A stretch of DNA of 64,000 bases, from positions 62,001 to 126,000 of the forward strand of contig CAHJWM010000001.1 in NCBI GenBank assembly GCA_903642325.1, written 5' to 3'. Shown here in pieces: positions 8,199 to 16,961 of the stretch. Below the pieces are notes generated by a model. The model was given only the letters and a program-made list of their open reading frames with translations, was not told where the DNA came from and did not search any database. Both the position numbers and the translations under genes were made by a program. Source of the DNA: Myxococcales bacterium. GTDB lineage: Bacteria > Myxococcota_A > Polyangia > Polyangiales > Polyangiaceae. The number at the start of each line of letters is the position of its first letter. The stretch's first letter is position 1.

Positions 8199-10107
8199 TT
8201 AGCACAGGCCGGGGTCGCGGCGCGCGGCGCGCGTGCGAAGCCTCAGGATTCGCCGCGCGGCTTCGCCGAATGGGCACCCCGGTGCCGAGCCGCGCCAGGG
8301 CCCGGCAGACAGCGGCGTCCTCGCACGGGCCAACGCGGCCATGGGCCGAAGGCCACGGAATTGCGCCCATGGCCGCGCGATAACGCACATCCGGTCCCGC
8401 CGCGCCCTTGGGCGAACCCACCAAGTCGGCCTCGCGCTCGTTCACTGCGGGCAAGCCAAGCAACCACTCGGGCTCCAGGCCGACCTGTTGCAGCGGGCTG
8501 CCGTCCGGGAGCGCCACCAGCAACGTGGTCAGCCGGAGCACGCCTTGGCCGGAATGGTCGTCGAAGTACTCTTGGACGCAGCCTTTGCCGAACGTGTGGG
8601 CACCCAGCAGGGGCCCGCGCCCGTAGCTATCGATCGCCCCCGCAATCATTTCTGCGGCGCTGGCCGTGTAACCATCGACGAGCACCGCCACCGGCCCTTT
8701 CCACGTTGCGTCGGCGTCGGGCGCGGGCGCGCGCATCACCTCGCTGACCAGGCCGCGGTGGATGAGCGGAAAGCTGGGTACTCCGGGCAAGAACAAACCG
8801 ATCGCCGCGGCCGCGCCGTCAGTCGAGCCACCGCCGTTGCCACGCAGGTCCAGCACGACGCCCAATGGCTCCTCCTCTTCTCGCGCGTTTGCCAAGACCT
8901 CGGCCAGGTCCTCGCCGAGTCGGTCGCCGATCTCACTGACCGGGATCACGAGCGCCGCGCCTTTGCCGTAGGCCACGCGTGTCCCGGCGAGGGGCTCGCC
9001 CGAGAGCGTTTCGTCTTGCGGAAAAGCAACCAGCAAGTCGAGCGTCGTGGGGCGCTCGCCGCGCAGCACTTTGACCGCGCGCATGCTTTGACCACGCGGG
9101 GGGTCCACGCGCGCCAATTGCTCGATTTGCTCTACGCTGAGCCCGGCTGTCAAAACTCCATCGACGGACAGCACCAGATCATCGAGCTCGAGCGGTGCGC
9201 GAGGCGCGTCCAAGATGCGCGCGCCAATTGGAGTCCGTTGCATGTTACCCCAGAGCGTGGGCTCGGTCGCGTCAATCGGGTCGCCAGAAAAAAGCGCCCA
9301 CTCCTCTTCCAGCGGTGCCCACTCGCCGTGTGGATCGATGGCGGGCACGTACGCGCGCACCGCGGCGGCGAGCACGACCTCCGACCACTGCTCTGCGCTC
9401 AGGTCTGGGAAAAGCCTGGACAACGCCGCGCTCGCGGGCCCCTCTGCGATCTCGGGCGCCGCCTCCAAAAACTGGCCTACGCGGAGCCCCAATTCGGCCG
9501 CTAGCTGCCGCGCCGGGCGCGTCGCCGCCTCATCCTCGAATGAAGCCTCATTGACCTCAGCCAGGGCGCGCGCATAGCGCGTTGGGGGCGCATCCGAGCG
9601 GGCCTGCTCGAACACGCTACGCAAACCATCCACCCAGCGTTTCGCGTCTCCGCCGAGGCCCAGCGCAACTTCACAGGGCGCGCTCGAACCCGAGCTCTCG
9701 AGCTCCGCGAGGAAGCTCGAGGCCCGAGCTTGCACTGCATCCGCCAGCGGCGCGTCGGGCGCAGCCGACCACAAGCCGTGCGGGTCAAACCAGTCGGTCC
9801 ACAGGTCCGCGAAGGTCGAGGCTCGCACGGCGGCGGGTTCGGTTGGCAGACGGCGCCGCACCTCGGCGACGATGGCGCGCGCCTCGGCGCAGCTCAGCCG
9901 CGGCGCGTCGCCGCTCGGCATCTTCAGTGGACGCTCACCCTGGGCCGCCTCAGCCAGCGCCGGTGTATCGATTTTCGCGGGCGCGCTCGAGTCCGCAAGC
10001 CCGGGCCTCGGCATTTGTTTCGAGCGGGGCGCCGGAGCGCGACACGCGGCGCAGGCTGCGACCGCTACCAGCGCCACGAGCTGGCGGAAGGCGTGTCCTG
10101 CGGGCAT
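8131..10107 (-). CDS. S41 family (C-terminal processing) peptidase, lipoprotein
   Basis: A tail-specific-protease relative of 658 residues. The start ATG at 10107 opens a lipoprotein signal (MPAGHAFRQLVALVAVAACAAC); a longer reading starting at 10332 would collide with the divergent YdcF gene. After a helical N-terminal region there is a degenerate PDZ domain (LDDLVLSVDG), then the S41 core: VLDLRGNGGGS, VDGYTASAAEM with the catalytic Ser, and HTFGKGCVQEY with the catalytic Lys. Such enzymes cleave proteins near their C-termini in the periplasm. The last ~45 residues (Arg/Pro/Ala-rich) lack homology-like features and overlap the 5' end of pcnB, suggesting recent loss of an earlier stop. Confidence 0.85.
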   Translation of the reverse strand: MPAGHAFRQLVALVAVAACAACRAPAPRSKQMPRPGLADSSAPAKIDTPALAEAAQGERPLKMPSGDAPRLSCAEARAIVAEVRRRLPTEPAAVRASTFADLWTDWFDPHGLWSAAPDAPLADAVQARASSFLAELESSGSSAPCEVALGLGGDAKRWVDGLRSVFEQARSDAPPTRYARALAEVNEASFEDEAATRPARQLAAELGLRVGQFLEAAPEIAEGPASAALSRLFPDLSAEQWSEVVLAAAVRAYVPAIDPHGEWAPLEEEWALFSGDPIDATEPTLWGNMQRTPIGARILDAPRAPLELDDLVLSVDGVLTAGLSVEQIEQLARVDPPRGQSMRAVKVLRGERPTTLDLLVAFPQDETLSGEPLAGTRVAYGKGAALVIPVSEIGDRLGEDLAEVLANAREEEEPLGVVLDLRGNGGGSTDGAAAAIGLFLPGVPSFPLIHRGLVSEVMRAPAPDADATWKGPVAVLVDGYTASAAEMIAGAIDSYGRGPLLGAHTFGKGCVQEYFDDHSGQGVLRLTTLLVALPDGSPLQQVGLEPEWLLGLPAVNEREADLVGSPKGAAGPDVRYRAAMGAIPWPSAHGRVGPCEDAAVCRALARLGTGVPIRRSRAANPEASHARRAPRPRPVLSDAEHPAHGFTQSREGRGTSPR

Positions 10108-10241
10108 CGGTGACGTCAGCGGAGCATGCGGGAGCCTACGGCGCCGCGCAAGCTTCAGGAGCGCCGCAGCGGCTCCTGGCCGCGCGGCTTTGCGAGTGGC
10201 CGCGCGCCGGAACGGGCTATGGTTCCGGGAGCGTGAAGCCG

Positions 10242-10724
10242 ATGTCGCTCGTTCTGCTCGGATGCCGCGTTGCGGGTCCAGCCACGTTGTCGCCGCCGGC
10301 GGCGCGGCGTGCGCGTCGCGCAGCGAGCGCATTTCGCCAGGGGGTGTGCGGGCACATCCTAGCCTGCGGCGGCAAACGCTGGAGCGGCGTGCGTGAGGCG
10401 GATGCGCTGTGTGCGTTCCTAGGCGAGCTGGGCGTACCGGAGGGCGCCCTCGAGCGAGAGCTATGGTCCCGTTCTACGCGGCAAAATGCGCATTACGCCG
10501 CTCAGCTGCTGTTGCCGCGCGGCATGTCGCGAGTGGCTGTCGTGACCTGTGATTGGCACATGGCGCGCGCTCTTCGCTGCTTTCGCGGCGCGGGGTTCGA
10601 CGCGGAGCCGTTGCCCTCGATCTCGCCGCCGCTCACGCCTCTCGGGACGTGGTTACGGGACGCACGCGAACGCGCAAGCTTGGCATTCGACTGTCTTGCG
10701 ACGCAGGGCTTTTCGAAGGTGTGA
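10242..10724 (+). CDS. YdcF/DUF218 family protein
   Basis: A short (160-residue) protein of the DUF218/YdcF fold, shown by ILACGGKRW near residue 38, RSTRQNAHYAAQLL (the family's S/T-x-x-NA helix) and VVTCDWHMARALRCF, close to the usual VTSxxHMxRA. Members bind nucleotides or act on envelope intermediates; no reaction is settled for most. The ATG at 10242 follows a GGGAG at suitable distance; a GTG at 10233 is too close to it. The protein is near the minimal size for the family and lacks the membrane helices of SanA/ElyC types. Its stop overlaps the start of the next gene (TGATG), so the two are translationally coupled. Confidence 0.7.
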   Translation: MSLVLLGCRVAGPATLSPPAARRARRAASAFRQGVCGHILACGGKRWSGVREADALCAFLGELGVPEGALERELWSRSTRQNAHYAAQLLLPRGMSRVAVVTCDWHMARALRCFRGAGFDAEPLPSISPPLTPLGTWLRDARERASLAFDCLATQGFSKV

Positions 10725-12874
10725 TGAACCGCATCGCCCTGTACGCGATCGGCTGCGCATTGCTCTCGTGCCAGGGGCACCCCCGAGCGAAGGCCAACCA
10801 GTCCGCGGTGCCCGCGCGCCCGGTGATTTCGGCGGCGCTCGCGGTCGCCCGCCTGAAGTCCGCGGAGCGACGGCGAGATTCCTCTGCCATCGAGCGGGAA
10901 GCGCTATCGAGCCGCGATGCGAGCGTGCGCCGGGCCGCCGCGCGAGCGTTGGCTCGCATCGCCGACGGGCGCGCGGCCGAGCTATTGGCGCTCGCGCTGT
11001 CTGACGAAGACTCAGAAGTGATCACGTGGGGCGCGTACGGCCTGGGCTACACTTGCCGGGGGCGCGAGCGGAAAGCCGTGCCTGCCTTGGTCGCCCGCGC
11101 GGCCGGGCTTACCTCCGCGAACCTTCGAACCGAGAGCGCGCTCGCAAGCCCCATCGAGGCCATCACGGATGCCCTCGGGCGTTGCGCCAGCCCCGACGCA
11201 GAAAGCACGCTGCGCGCTTGGCTACGAGGGCCGAAAGCACGCGCAGAGTCCGCCGCACTGAGCCTGGGTCGGGTCGTCGAGCGTCAAGGCCGGCTCGAGG
11301 ACGCAACGCTGGTCGCACTGCTAGATGTCGCCATTCACGAGCCGGATCCACTGCAAAATGCGCTCTATCCCTTCTCGCGCCTGTCCGCGCTGAACGCCTC
11401 GACGGCAGAGCGTGCGCTCGCGCTTGCGCGTTCGGTGCTTCAGAAGCGCGGGCCGGGAGCCGAGCTCGCCATCCGCTCCCTGGCTCGCTCGGGCGACGCC
11501 GGCGGCGCCGAGCTCGCTCGGCTGCTGGCTGACTCGAGCCTGCCGCCCGCCCTGCGTTCCGAAGCGGCACGTGAGCTGGCCGCGCTCGGTGACGGCGGGC
11601 AACGTGCGCTGTGGGCGGCGTTCGACGCGACCATCGTGCAAAAGCCGAGCGACGCCGAGCTGAGTGGCGACGCGTACGGCCCGCTCAGCGCCCTGCTCGA
11701 TGCGCTCGCGCCGCCGTTTCCGAGCTCCGCCCTCGAGCTTCGAACCCTGGCCGAGCTTCCTTTGGATCCGCTCGACTCTACGCCATTGAAGCGCCGCAAA
11801 GTGCACGTTCGCTGCACGGCGGCCGCGCTGCTTGCGGCGAGCAATGATCTCGACGCGCGGCTCTCGGCCTGCGACCCGGCCACGCAAAGCCTACCGCGCG
11901 ATCTCGCGGCGCTGGCCGTATTGGGCCGAGCAAAGCTCGTCGGCCGCCGAAAGACGGCGTACCTGGCCGATGCTCGCTCCCAGTTTTCCCCGATTCGAAA
12001 GGCTGCGCTCGAGATTTTGAGCGAGCACGCCGAGCTCGACGACGCCTATCGAGTTCTGAGTGAAGGGCTGTCGGCGCCAGCACTGGGCGTGGTGGCGAGC
12101 GCCGCCCACGTGCTCGCGAGCTACCCCGAGCGTGCCGACCGCAACGCCCGGCCCGGCGCGCCCAGCCACCTTGCGCCGAGCCCAGACTCGAGCGTGGTCC
12201 AGGCGCTGCCGGCCGCTTTCACCGCGGCACGTAACCAGAATAATATCGAGGTCCAGAGCCTGCTCCTCGATGCAACGGGCGCATTGCAAGTTTTGAGCGC
12301 CAAAGATTGGGTGACTAGCGCCTGCAAGAGCGACAATCCGACCCTGCGCGAGCACGCCGAGAAGGCCCTGCATTTGCTCGGCGAGCGGACGCGCCTGTGC
12401 GACGCGAGCCGACCCGGCGATGACCGCGATTCGGCGTCGGGCAGCGTCGAAAAAACAGCCCTCTCGTTCGAAACCGAAGTGGGGACGCTGAGCTTGACGC
12501 TCGACCCGACGTTCGCGCCGAGCGCGGTCGGGCGCGTTATCCATTTGGCGCAGACGGGGTTTTACGACGGAATGGCGGTGCATCGCGTGGTGCCGGGCTT
12601 CGTCGTGCAATTCGGCGACCCGGAGGGCGATGGCTACGGCGGCGATGGACAGCCGCCACTGCGTTGTGAAACGTCACCGGTGCCGTTTTTGACGGGCGAC
12701 GTCGGTGTTGCGCTGTCCGGCCGCGACACGGGATCAAGCCAGCTGTTCGTGACGCTCGGCCGTTATCCGCACTTGGACGGCCAATACGCTTGGATTGGGC
12801 GGGCGGGGCCGGGCTGGGATCGCGTCACGGTCGGCGACCGTATCCTGCACGTCCTCGTGCGCTCGGTGCCCTGA
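10724..12874 (+). CDS. HEAT-repeat lipoprotein with C-terminal cyclophilin-type peptidyl-prolyl isomerase domain
   Basis: A 716-residue predicted lipoprotein: the signal ends in LLSC (around residue 16). The middle ~500 residues are helical repeats of HEAT type (for example RRAAARALARIADGRAAELL, and many later two-helix units). The C-terminal ~150 residues are a cyclophilin domain: FETEVGTLSLTLDP, FYDGMAVHRVVPGFVVQFGDP, GSSQLFVTLG, and HLDGQYAWIGR. Cyclophilins catalyse cis-trans isomerisation of X-Pro bonds; here the HEAT solenoid would present clients to it at the membrane. The usual W and R residues of the active site are partly kept (HRVV..F, F in QLFVTL). Coupled to the upstream YdcF gene. 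The fusion of an extracytoplasmic HEAT solenoid with cyclophilin is known in deltaproteobacterial genomes but is poorly studied. Confidence 0.85.
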   Translation: MNRIALYAIGCALLSCQGHPRAKANQSAVPARPVISAALAVARLKSAERRRDSSAIEREALSSRDASVRRAAARALARIADGRAAELLALALSDEDSEVITWGAYGLGYTCRGRERKAVPALVARAAGLTSANLRTESALASPIEAITDALGRCASPDAESTLRAWLRGPKARAESAALSLGRVVERQGRLEDATLVALLDVAIHEPDPLQNALYPFSRLSALNASTAERALALARSVLQKRGPGAELAIRSLARSGDAGGAELARLLADSSLPPALRSEAARELAALGDGGQRALWAAFDATIVQKPSDAELSGDAYGPLSALLDALAPPFPSSALELRTLAELPLDPLDSTPLKRRKVHVRCTAAALLAASNDLDARLSACDPATQSLPRDLAALAVLGRAKLVGRRKTAYLADARSQFSPIRKAALEILSEHAELDDAYRVLSEGLSAPALGVVASAAHVLASYPERADRNARPGAPSHLAPSPDSSVVQALPAAFTAARNQNNIEVQSLLLDATGALQVLSAKDWVTSACKSDNPTLREHAEKALHLLGERTRLCDASRPGDDRDSASGSVEKTALSFETEVGTLSLTLDPTFAPSAVGRVIHLAQTGFYDGMAVHRVVPGFVVQFGDPEGDGYGGDGQPPLRCETSPVPFLTGDVGVALSGRDTGSSQLFVTLGRYPHLDGQYAWIGRAGPGWDRVTVGDRILHVLVRSVP

Positions 12875-12900
12875 GAAAAGCAAAGTGCTAGAAGCGAGGC

Positions 12901-13725
12901 ATGTTGCTCGCGGTCGACATTGGAAATACGAACGTGGTGTTCGGCCTGTACCGCGGTCGCGCGCTCGAACAAACTTTTCGCGTATCCACCGTCATCACCC
13001 GCACGGAGGACGAATACGGCGTCATGCTGCAGCAACTGCTCGCCCTGCGCAAAGTGCCGAGCGACGCGATCGACTCGGCGATCGTTGCGAGCGTGGTGCC
13101 GCCGCTCACCGACGTTATGTGCGAAGCCATTCGACATGCGTTTGCCCGCGAGCCGCTAGTCGTCGGACCCGGACTGAAAACTGGCATACCCGTCTTGTAC
13201 GAGAACCCGCGCGATGTCGGCGCCGACCGCATCGTGAATGCCGTGGCCGCGTTCGAGCGGGTCAAAGCCGGGGTAATCGTGGTTGATTTCGGCACGGCAA
13301 CGACGTTCGATTGCATCTCCCCCAAAGGCGAATACCTAGGCGGCGTGATCGTGCCCGGCGTTCAGGTAAGCCTGGAAGGCCTGATTGCGCGCGCGGCCAA
13401 GCTGTCGCGCATCGAGCTCGCTGCGCCGCCGCACGTGGTCGGTAAGAACACGACCCACGCCTTGCAGTCGGGCGTCGTGTTCGGCTATGCCGCGCTGGTA
13501 GACGGCATGGTGGGTCGGCTCGAGAAGGAGCTCGGTTTTCCAGTTCGAGTGTTGGCTACTGGAGGCCTATCGACCTTGATCGCCAAGCACAGCGAGCGCA
13601 TCCAGTCCGTAGATGTGAACTTGACCTTGGACGGTCTCTGCTTGCTTCACGCGCGCAATGCCGTCGCCCTCGACGCCGCCGCGGAATCTAGCGCCGCCAA
13701 ACGCCGCCCGGGTCGCGGCCGGTGA
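12901..13725 (+). CDS. coaX: Type III pantothenate kinase
   Basis: CoaX phosphorylates pantothenate, the first step of coenzyme A synthesis, and unlike CoaA is not inhibited by CoA. The 274 residues carry the family motifs: MLLAVDIGNTNVVFGLY (phosphate loop with Asp6), PRDVGADRIVNAVAA and VVDFGTATTFDCIS. It ends in a basic tail (KRRPGRGR). Its stop overlaps the GTG of the following binding-protein gene (GTGA), so coaX is the first gene of a four-gene translationally linked unit with an ABC importer. Confidence 0.93.
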   Translation: MLLAVDIGNTNVVFGLYRGRALEQTFRVSTVITRTEDEYGVMLQQLLALRKVPSDAIDSAIVASVVPPLTDVMCEAIRHAFAREPLVVGPGLKTGIPVLYENPRDVGADRIVNAVAAFERVKAGVIVVDFGTATTFDCISPKGEYLGGVIVPGVQVSLEGLIARAAKLSRIELAAPPHVVGKNTTHALQSGVVFGYAALVDGMVGRLEKELGFPVRVLATGGLSTLIAKHSERIQSVDVNLTLDGLCLLHARNAVALDAAAESSAAKRRPGRGR

Positions 13726-14597
13726 AGCGACGCGCTCTTTTATCGGTCGCGCTTTCATCGGCTTGGGTTGCGGTCGGTTGCCAGCACGGGCCAAAGACCG
13801 GCGCGCCTGGTAAGCGGCGAGTGGTCTCGCTATCACCGGCGATTACCGAGACTTTGTTCGCGATCGGTGCGGGTTCCGATCTAGTCGGAGTGAGCGACTA
13901 CGATGATTACCCGGAGGCGGTGAAACGGTTGCCGCACACTGGCACCGCGCTCACGCCCGGCTACGAGGCCATCGTGCGCTTGGCTCCCACGCTGATCCTG
14001 TGCGAGGCCGCAGCCAGCGCGCCCAAGCGCGAGCTCAGCGCGCTTGGGCTCACCAAATTCTTGGCTTGGTTGTCGCTCGAGGACATCGTCGCCAGCACGC
14101 GTTTGCTGGGCGCGTTCACCGAGCACGCGGCCGGCGCAGACGCTTTGGCTACCCGGCTCTGGGATGGCTTAGCGGTCGGAGAAGCAAAGAACGGACCGCG
14201 CGTGCTGCTCGTGTTGGGCGATGCCACGAGCAAGCTGAGCGAGATCTTTTTCATCAAGAAGAACTCGATCCACGGCTCGGCGCTGCGCGCCGCGGGCGCG
14301 CGGAACGCCATGGCCGCAGACGTATCCGGGGTCCCACGGCTATCGCTGGAAGAGCTGCTGCATCTGGACCCGGATGCGATCATCGTGCTCCTCGCCACAA
14401 CGGCAGACGCGCCGAGCGAAGCTCGCGTGCTAGCCGACTATGGCGCCCTGGAGCCGCTCACGGCGCAGAAAAATGGGCGCATTTCCGTGCTCAGGTCAGC
14501 GGAAGCGTTCGTGGTGGGGCCGCGCATCCTGACCCTCGCCGAGCAGCTCCGTCGGGAAGTTGCCCGCATGTTCCCGGGCCCCGCGCCGGCTCACTGA
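13722..14597 (+). CDS. ABC transporter substrate-binding lipoprotein, BtuF/siderophore type
   Basis: A cluster-A (class III) binding protein of 291 residues. The signal peptide ends in lipobox AVGC (Cys20). The fold is recognised from RRVVSLSPAITETLFAIGAG, VGVSDYDDYP, then two lobes linked by a helix. Such proteins bind cobalamin, haem or ferric siderophores; the ligand cannot be told from the sequence. The start GTG at 13722 overlaps the coaX stop. It is followed at once by the matching ATPase (14604) and permease (15380), forming a complete type II importer. Confidence 0.85.
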   Translation: MKRRALLSVALSSAWVAVGCQHGPKTGAPGKRRVVSLSPAITETLFAIGAGSDLVGVSDYDDYPEAVKRLPHTGTALTPGYEAIVRLAPTLILCEAAASAPKRELSALGLTKFLAWLSLEDIVASTRLLGAFTEHAAGADALATRLWDGLAVGEAKNGPRVLLVLGDATSKLSEIFFIKKNSIHGSALRAAGARNAMAADVSGVPRLSLEELLHLDPDAIIVLLATTADAPSEARVLADYGALEPLTAQKNGRISVLRSAEAFVVGPRILTLAEQLRREVARMFPGPAPAH

Positions 14598-14603
14598 ATC
14601 AGC

Positions 14604-15383
14604 ATGGCGGAGCTCGAATTTCAGGCGCTGAGCGTGAAGCTTCGCGGTCGGCTCGTGCTCGACGCCGTGACGTTCGGCGTGCAGCGCGGAGACTTCGTAG
14701 CGCTGCTCGGGCCGAATGGCGCGGGCAAAACGACGCTCTTGAAGACCGCGCTCGCACTGCGCGCGCCTAGCAGCGGGCAAGCGCTCGTCGCGGGGCAACC
14801 CGCGTCGATGCTCGACACGCGCGCGCGCGCCGGGGCGATCGCTTGGCTGCCGCAGCAGATCCGCGCCGACGAACCGGTCTCGGCGCTCGAGTCAGTCGCG
14901 GCGGCCCGCTTTCGCTTCCGTGAGGCCCACGCTCAGTCGCTACGCGCGGCCGAACGCGCGTTGAGCCGAGTCGGCGCGAGCGCTCACGCGGGACGCCCGC
15001 TGACGGAGCTCTCTGGCGGTGAGCGCCAGCGCGTCGCGTTCGCGTGCTTGTTGGCCCAAGAGGCGCGCACGCTGCTGTTCGACGAGCCCGCCAACCACCT
15101 CGACCCCGCGCAGCAGCTGGAGGTGTACCGTCTGCTCGGCGAGCTCTGGCGGGAGGGCCGCACGATCGTGTGTATCAATCACGATCTGAATCTGCTCGCG
15201 CATCTAGGCAAGCCCGAGGGCGTGCGCGTGGTTGCGCTCAGCGGTGGCAGGCTTGCGTTCGAAGCCGCTCTCTCTGACGAGGCCCTTCCCGCGCAGCTCG
15301 GGGCCCTGTTCGGCGTGCACATGGCCGCGGTAGTGAGCAACGGTCGCCGCTTCATCGCGCCCGAGCTCGGGGGCCGCGCGTGA
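14604..15383 (+). CDS. ABC importer ATPase, BtuD/FecE type
   Basis: A 259-residue ATP-binding subunit with Walker A GPNGAGKTT, signature LSGGERQR, Walker B TLLFDEP and the switch His in CINHD. It powers the permease encoded next (15380-16321), whose start overlaps its stop by 4 bases. The family imports cobalamin or chelated iron. The start ATG at 14604 lies 6 bases after the binding-protein stop. Confidence 0.9.
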   Translation: MAELEFQALSVKLRGRLVLDAVTFGVQRGDFVALLGPNGAGKTTLLKTALALRAPSSGQALVAGQPASMLDTRARAGAIAWLPQQIRADEPVSALESVAAARFRFREAHAQSLRAAERALSRVGASAHAGRPLTELSGGERQRVAFACLLAQEARTLLFDEPANHLDPAQQLEVYRLLGELWREGRTIVCINHDLNLLAHLGKPEGVRVVALSGGRLAFEAALSDEALPAQLGALFGVHMAAVVSNGRRFIAPELGGRA

Positions 15384-16321
15384 GAGGGCGCGTGCTCGCC
15401 CTGTTGCTCGGATGTGGCCTCCTGCTTACAGCCGCAGTGCTCGTGGGCGCCCGCCTGAACGGCGCACAGGGCAGCTTCATCCTTTGGCAGTTGCGCGTGC
15501 CCCGCGTCTTGGTGGGCGTGCTGGTCGGGGCCACGCTGGCTCTCGTTGGTGCGGTCTTTCAGGCGCTATTTCAGAATCCCTTGGCCACGTCGGACACGGT
15601 TGGAACGACCGCCGGCGCCACCGTAGGCGCCCTCGCGGCGCTCGCCTTCGATGGCGCGCAGGCTCCGGCCGGACTGCCGCTCGTCACGCTCTGTGCATTC
15701 ATCGGCGCGCTCGCCGCGAGCTTGCTCGTGGCAAGCTTCGCCTCATCGGGCCGCGCGCACTCGAGTGACGTGCTGTTGGCGGGCATCGCCGTCACCCTCG
15801 CGACGAGCGCGCTGGCGTCCGGCATTCAATTCGTCTCTGACCACCGTGCGCTGCTTGCGGCCGCGCAGTGGGCGCTCGGTCAGCTGCCCCAGGTTGGATA
15901 TCGAGGCGTGCTCCTGCTGTTGCCGGTGTGCGCCGTTTCGTGTGGGTCGCTCTTGCTCCTCACGCGCCCATTGCAAGCGTTCGCCTTGGGTGAGGAGCTC
16001 GCGCACAGCCAGGGCGTGAATGTGCCGCGCCTTCGTTTCTGGGCGCTCGCGATGGGCTCCTTGGGCGTCGCGGCGTGCGTCGCCTGGTGTGGCCCCATCG
16101 CGTTCATCGGCCTGATCGTGCCGCACTTGGTGCGCCGGCTCATCGGCTCCAGCTATCGCGTACTGATGCCGATGGCGCTGTGCGCTGGAGCTGCGGTGTT
16201 AGTGGGGTGCGATCTGCTCGCGCGCTTGCTCGTGCCGAGCCGCGAGCTGCCTGTTGGCATCGTGACCGCAGCGCTAGGGGCGCCAGCGCTAGTGGTCTTG
16301 GTCGCGCGCGCGCGGCGCTGA
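15380..16321 (+). CDS. ABC importer permease, BtuC/FecCD family
   Basis: A very hydrophobic 313-residue protein expected to form about ten membrane helices and to dimerise. Recognisable blocks are LWQLRVPRVLVGVLVGATLALVG near the N-terminus, NPLATSDTVGTTAGA, and CGPIAFIGLIVPHLVRRLIG near residue 240, the coupling-helix region of FecCD permeases. Starts with GTG overlapping the ATPase stop (GTGA). Together with the preceding two genes it makes a cobalamin- or siderophore-type importer. Confidence 0.9.
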   Translation: MRGRVLALLLGCGLLLTAAVLVGARLNGAQGSFILWQLRVPRVLVGVLVGATLALVGAVFQALFQNPLATSDTVGTTAGATVGALAALAFDGAQAPAGLPLVTLCAFIGALAASLLVASFASSGRAHSSDVLLAGIAVTLATSALASGIQFVSDHRALLAAAQWALGQLPQVGYRGVLLLLPVCAVSCGSLLLLTRPLQAFALGEELAHSQGVNVPRLRFWALAMGSLGVAACVAWCGPIAFIGLIVPHLVRRLIGSSYRVLMPMALCAGAAVLVGCDLLARLLVPSRELPVGIVTAALGAPALVVLVARARR

Positions 16322-16332
16322 CCGCGCCCTCT

Positions 16333-16950
16333 TCATTTCTCGTAAATTTGCGCCGCCGCCACGCCCGCGCCGGCCGCCGACTGGACCGACACTTTCGCCG
16401 AGGCCGGCAGGCCCACTGCCCACTTGTAGCAGTTGGGCTTTTTGCCGAGCACCGCGCTCGCGCCCGCGTCTTGGTCGATGGCGAGCACGGGCGCCATGCC
16501 TGGCAGGACGGTGACCAGCAAGAGCTGAACGTTGAGCTCCGCGATCGGCGGCATACCAACCGCCACCACCGAATAACATTTGTTCGGCTGCAGCATGATG
16601 CTCGTCTCGAGAGGCGTTCCCGGCGCGACATTGCCAACCAGCGCGGTTCCTACTGGCTTCGAGCCGGCCACGGTCTGGGTGGTCGCGAGCTGCGTGAGCA
16701 ATGGGGTGACCGCGGCCGAGATGGTGGGGTCCGCAGGGACGGGAGGCACGGGCGTGGGGGCCGTAGGCGCCGGCGCAGCGACCGGCGCCGCGGGGGCCGT
16801 CGGCATGGCCGTCGCAGCAGCGCCTGCTCCGCCTGGCACGCCCGCCTGATAGCTGGAAGCGATGGGCGGGTCCTCCGTCTTCTTGCAGCCGACGGCGGCG
16901 ATCAGCACCAGGGGCACAGTGAGCAGCACGGTCTTGGGCGTCATGAACAT
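16333..16950 (-). CDS. Predicted lipoprotein with Ala/Pro linker
   Basis: A 205-residue protein of unknown function. The signal peptide ends in lipobox AVGC (near residue 22) followed by KK. Residues ~30-75 are an Ala/Pro-rich low-complexity linker. The C-terminal ~120 residues form a compact, probably beta-rich domain with two cysteines (NKCYSVVAVGMPP and PNCYKWAVGLPA) that could pair. The pattern (short signal, linker, globular domain) fits an outer-membrane lipoprotein. It lies 11 bases downstream of lgt on the same strand, so the gene for the lipoprotein-modifying enzyme and a lipoprotein are probably co-transcribed. Confidence 0.7.
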   Translation of the reverse strand: MFMTPKTVLLTVPLVLIAAVGCKKTEDPPIASSYQAGVPGGAGAAATAMPTAPAAPVAAPAPTAPTPVPPVPADPTISAAVTPLLTQLATTQTVAGSKPVGTALVGNVAPGTPLETSIMLQPNKCYSVVAVGMPPIAELNVQLLLVTVLPGMAPVLAIDQDAGASAVLGKKPNCYKWAVGLPASAKVSVQSAAGAGVAAAQIYEK

Positions 16951-16961
16951 AAAGCTCCTAT

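Noticed and set aside
10108-10332. Extended start of the S41 protease gene to 10332
   Set aside because: It would run through the divergent YdcF gene; the ATG at 10107 opens a good lipoprotein signal.
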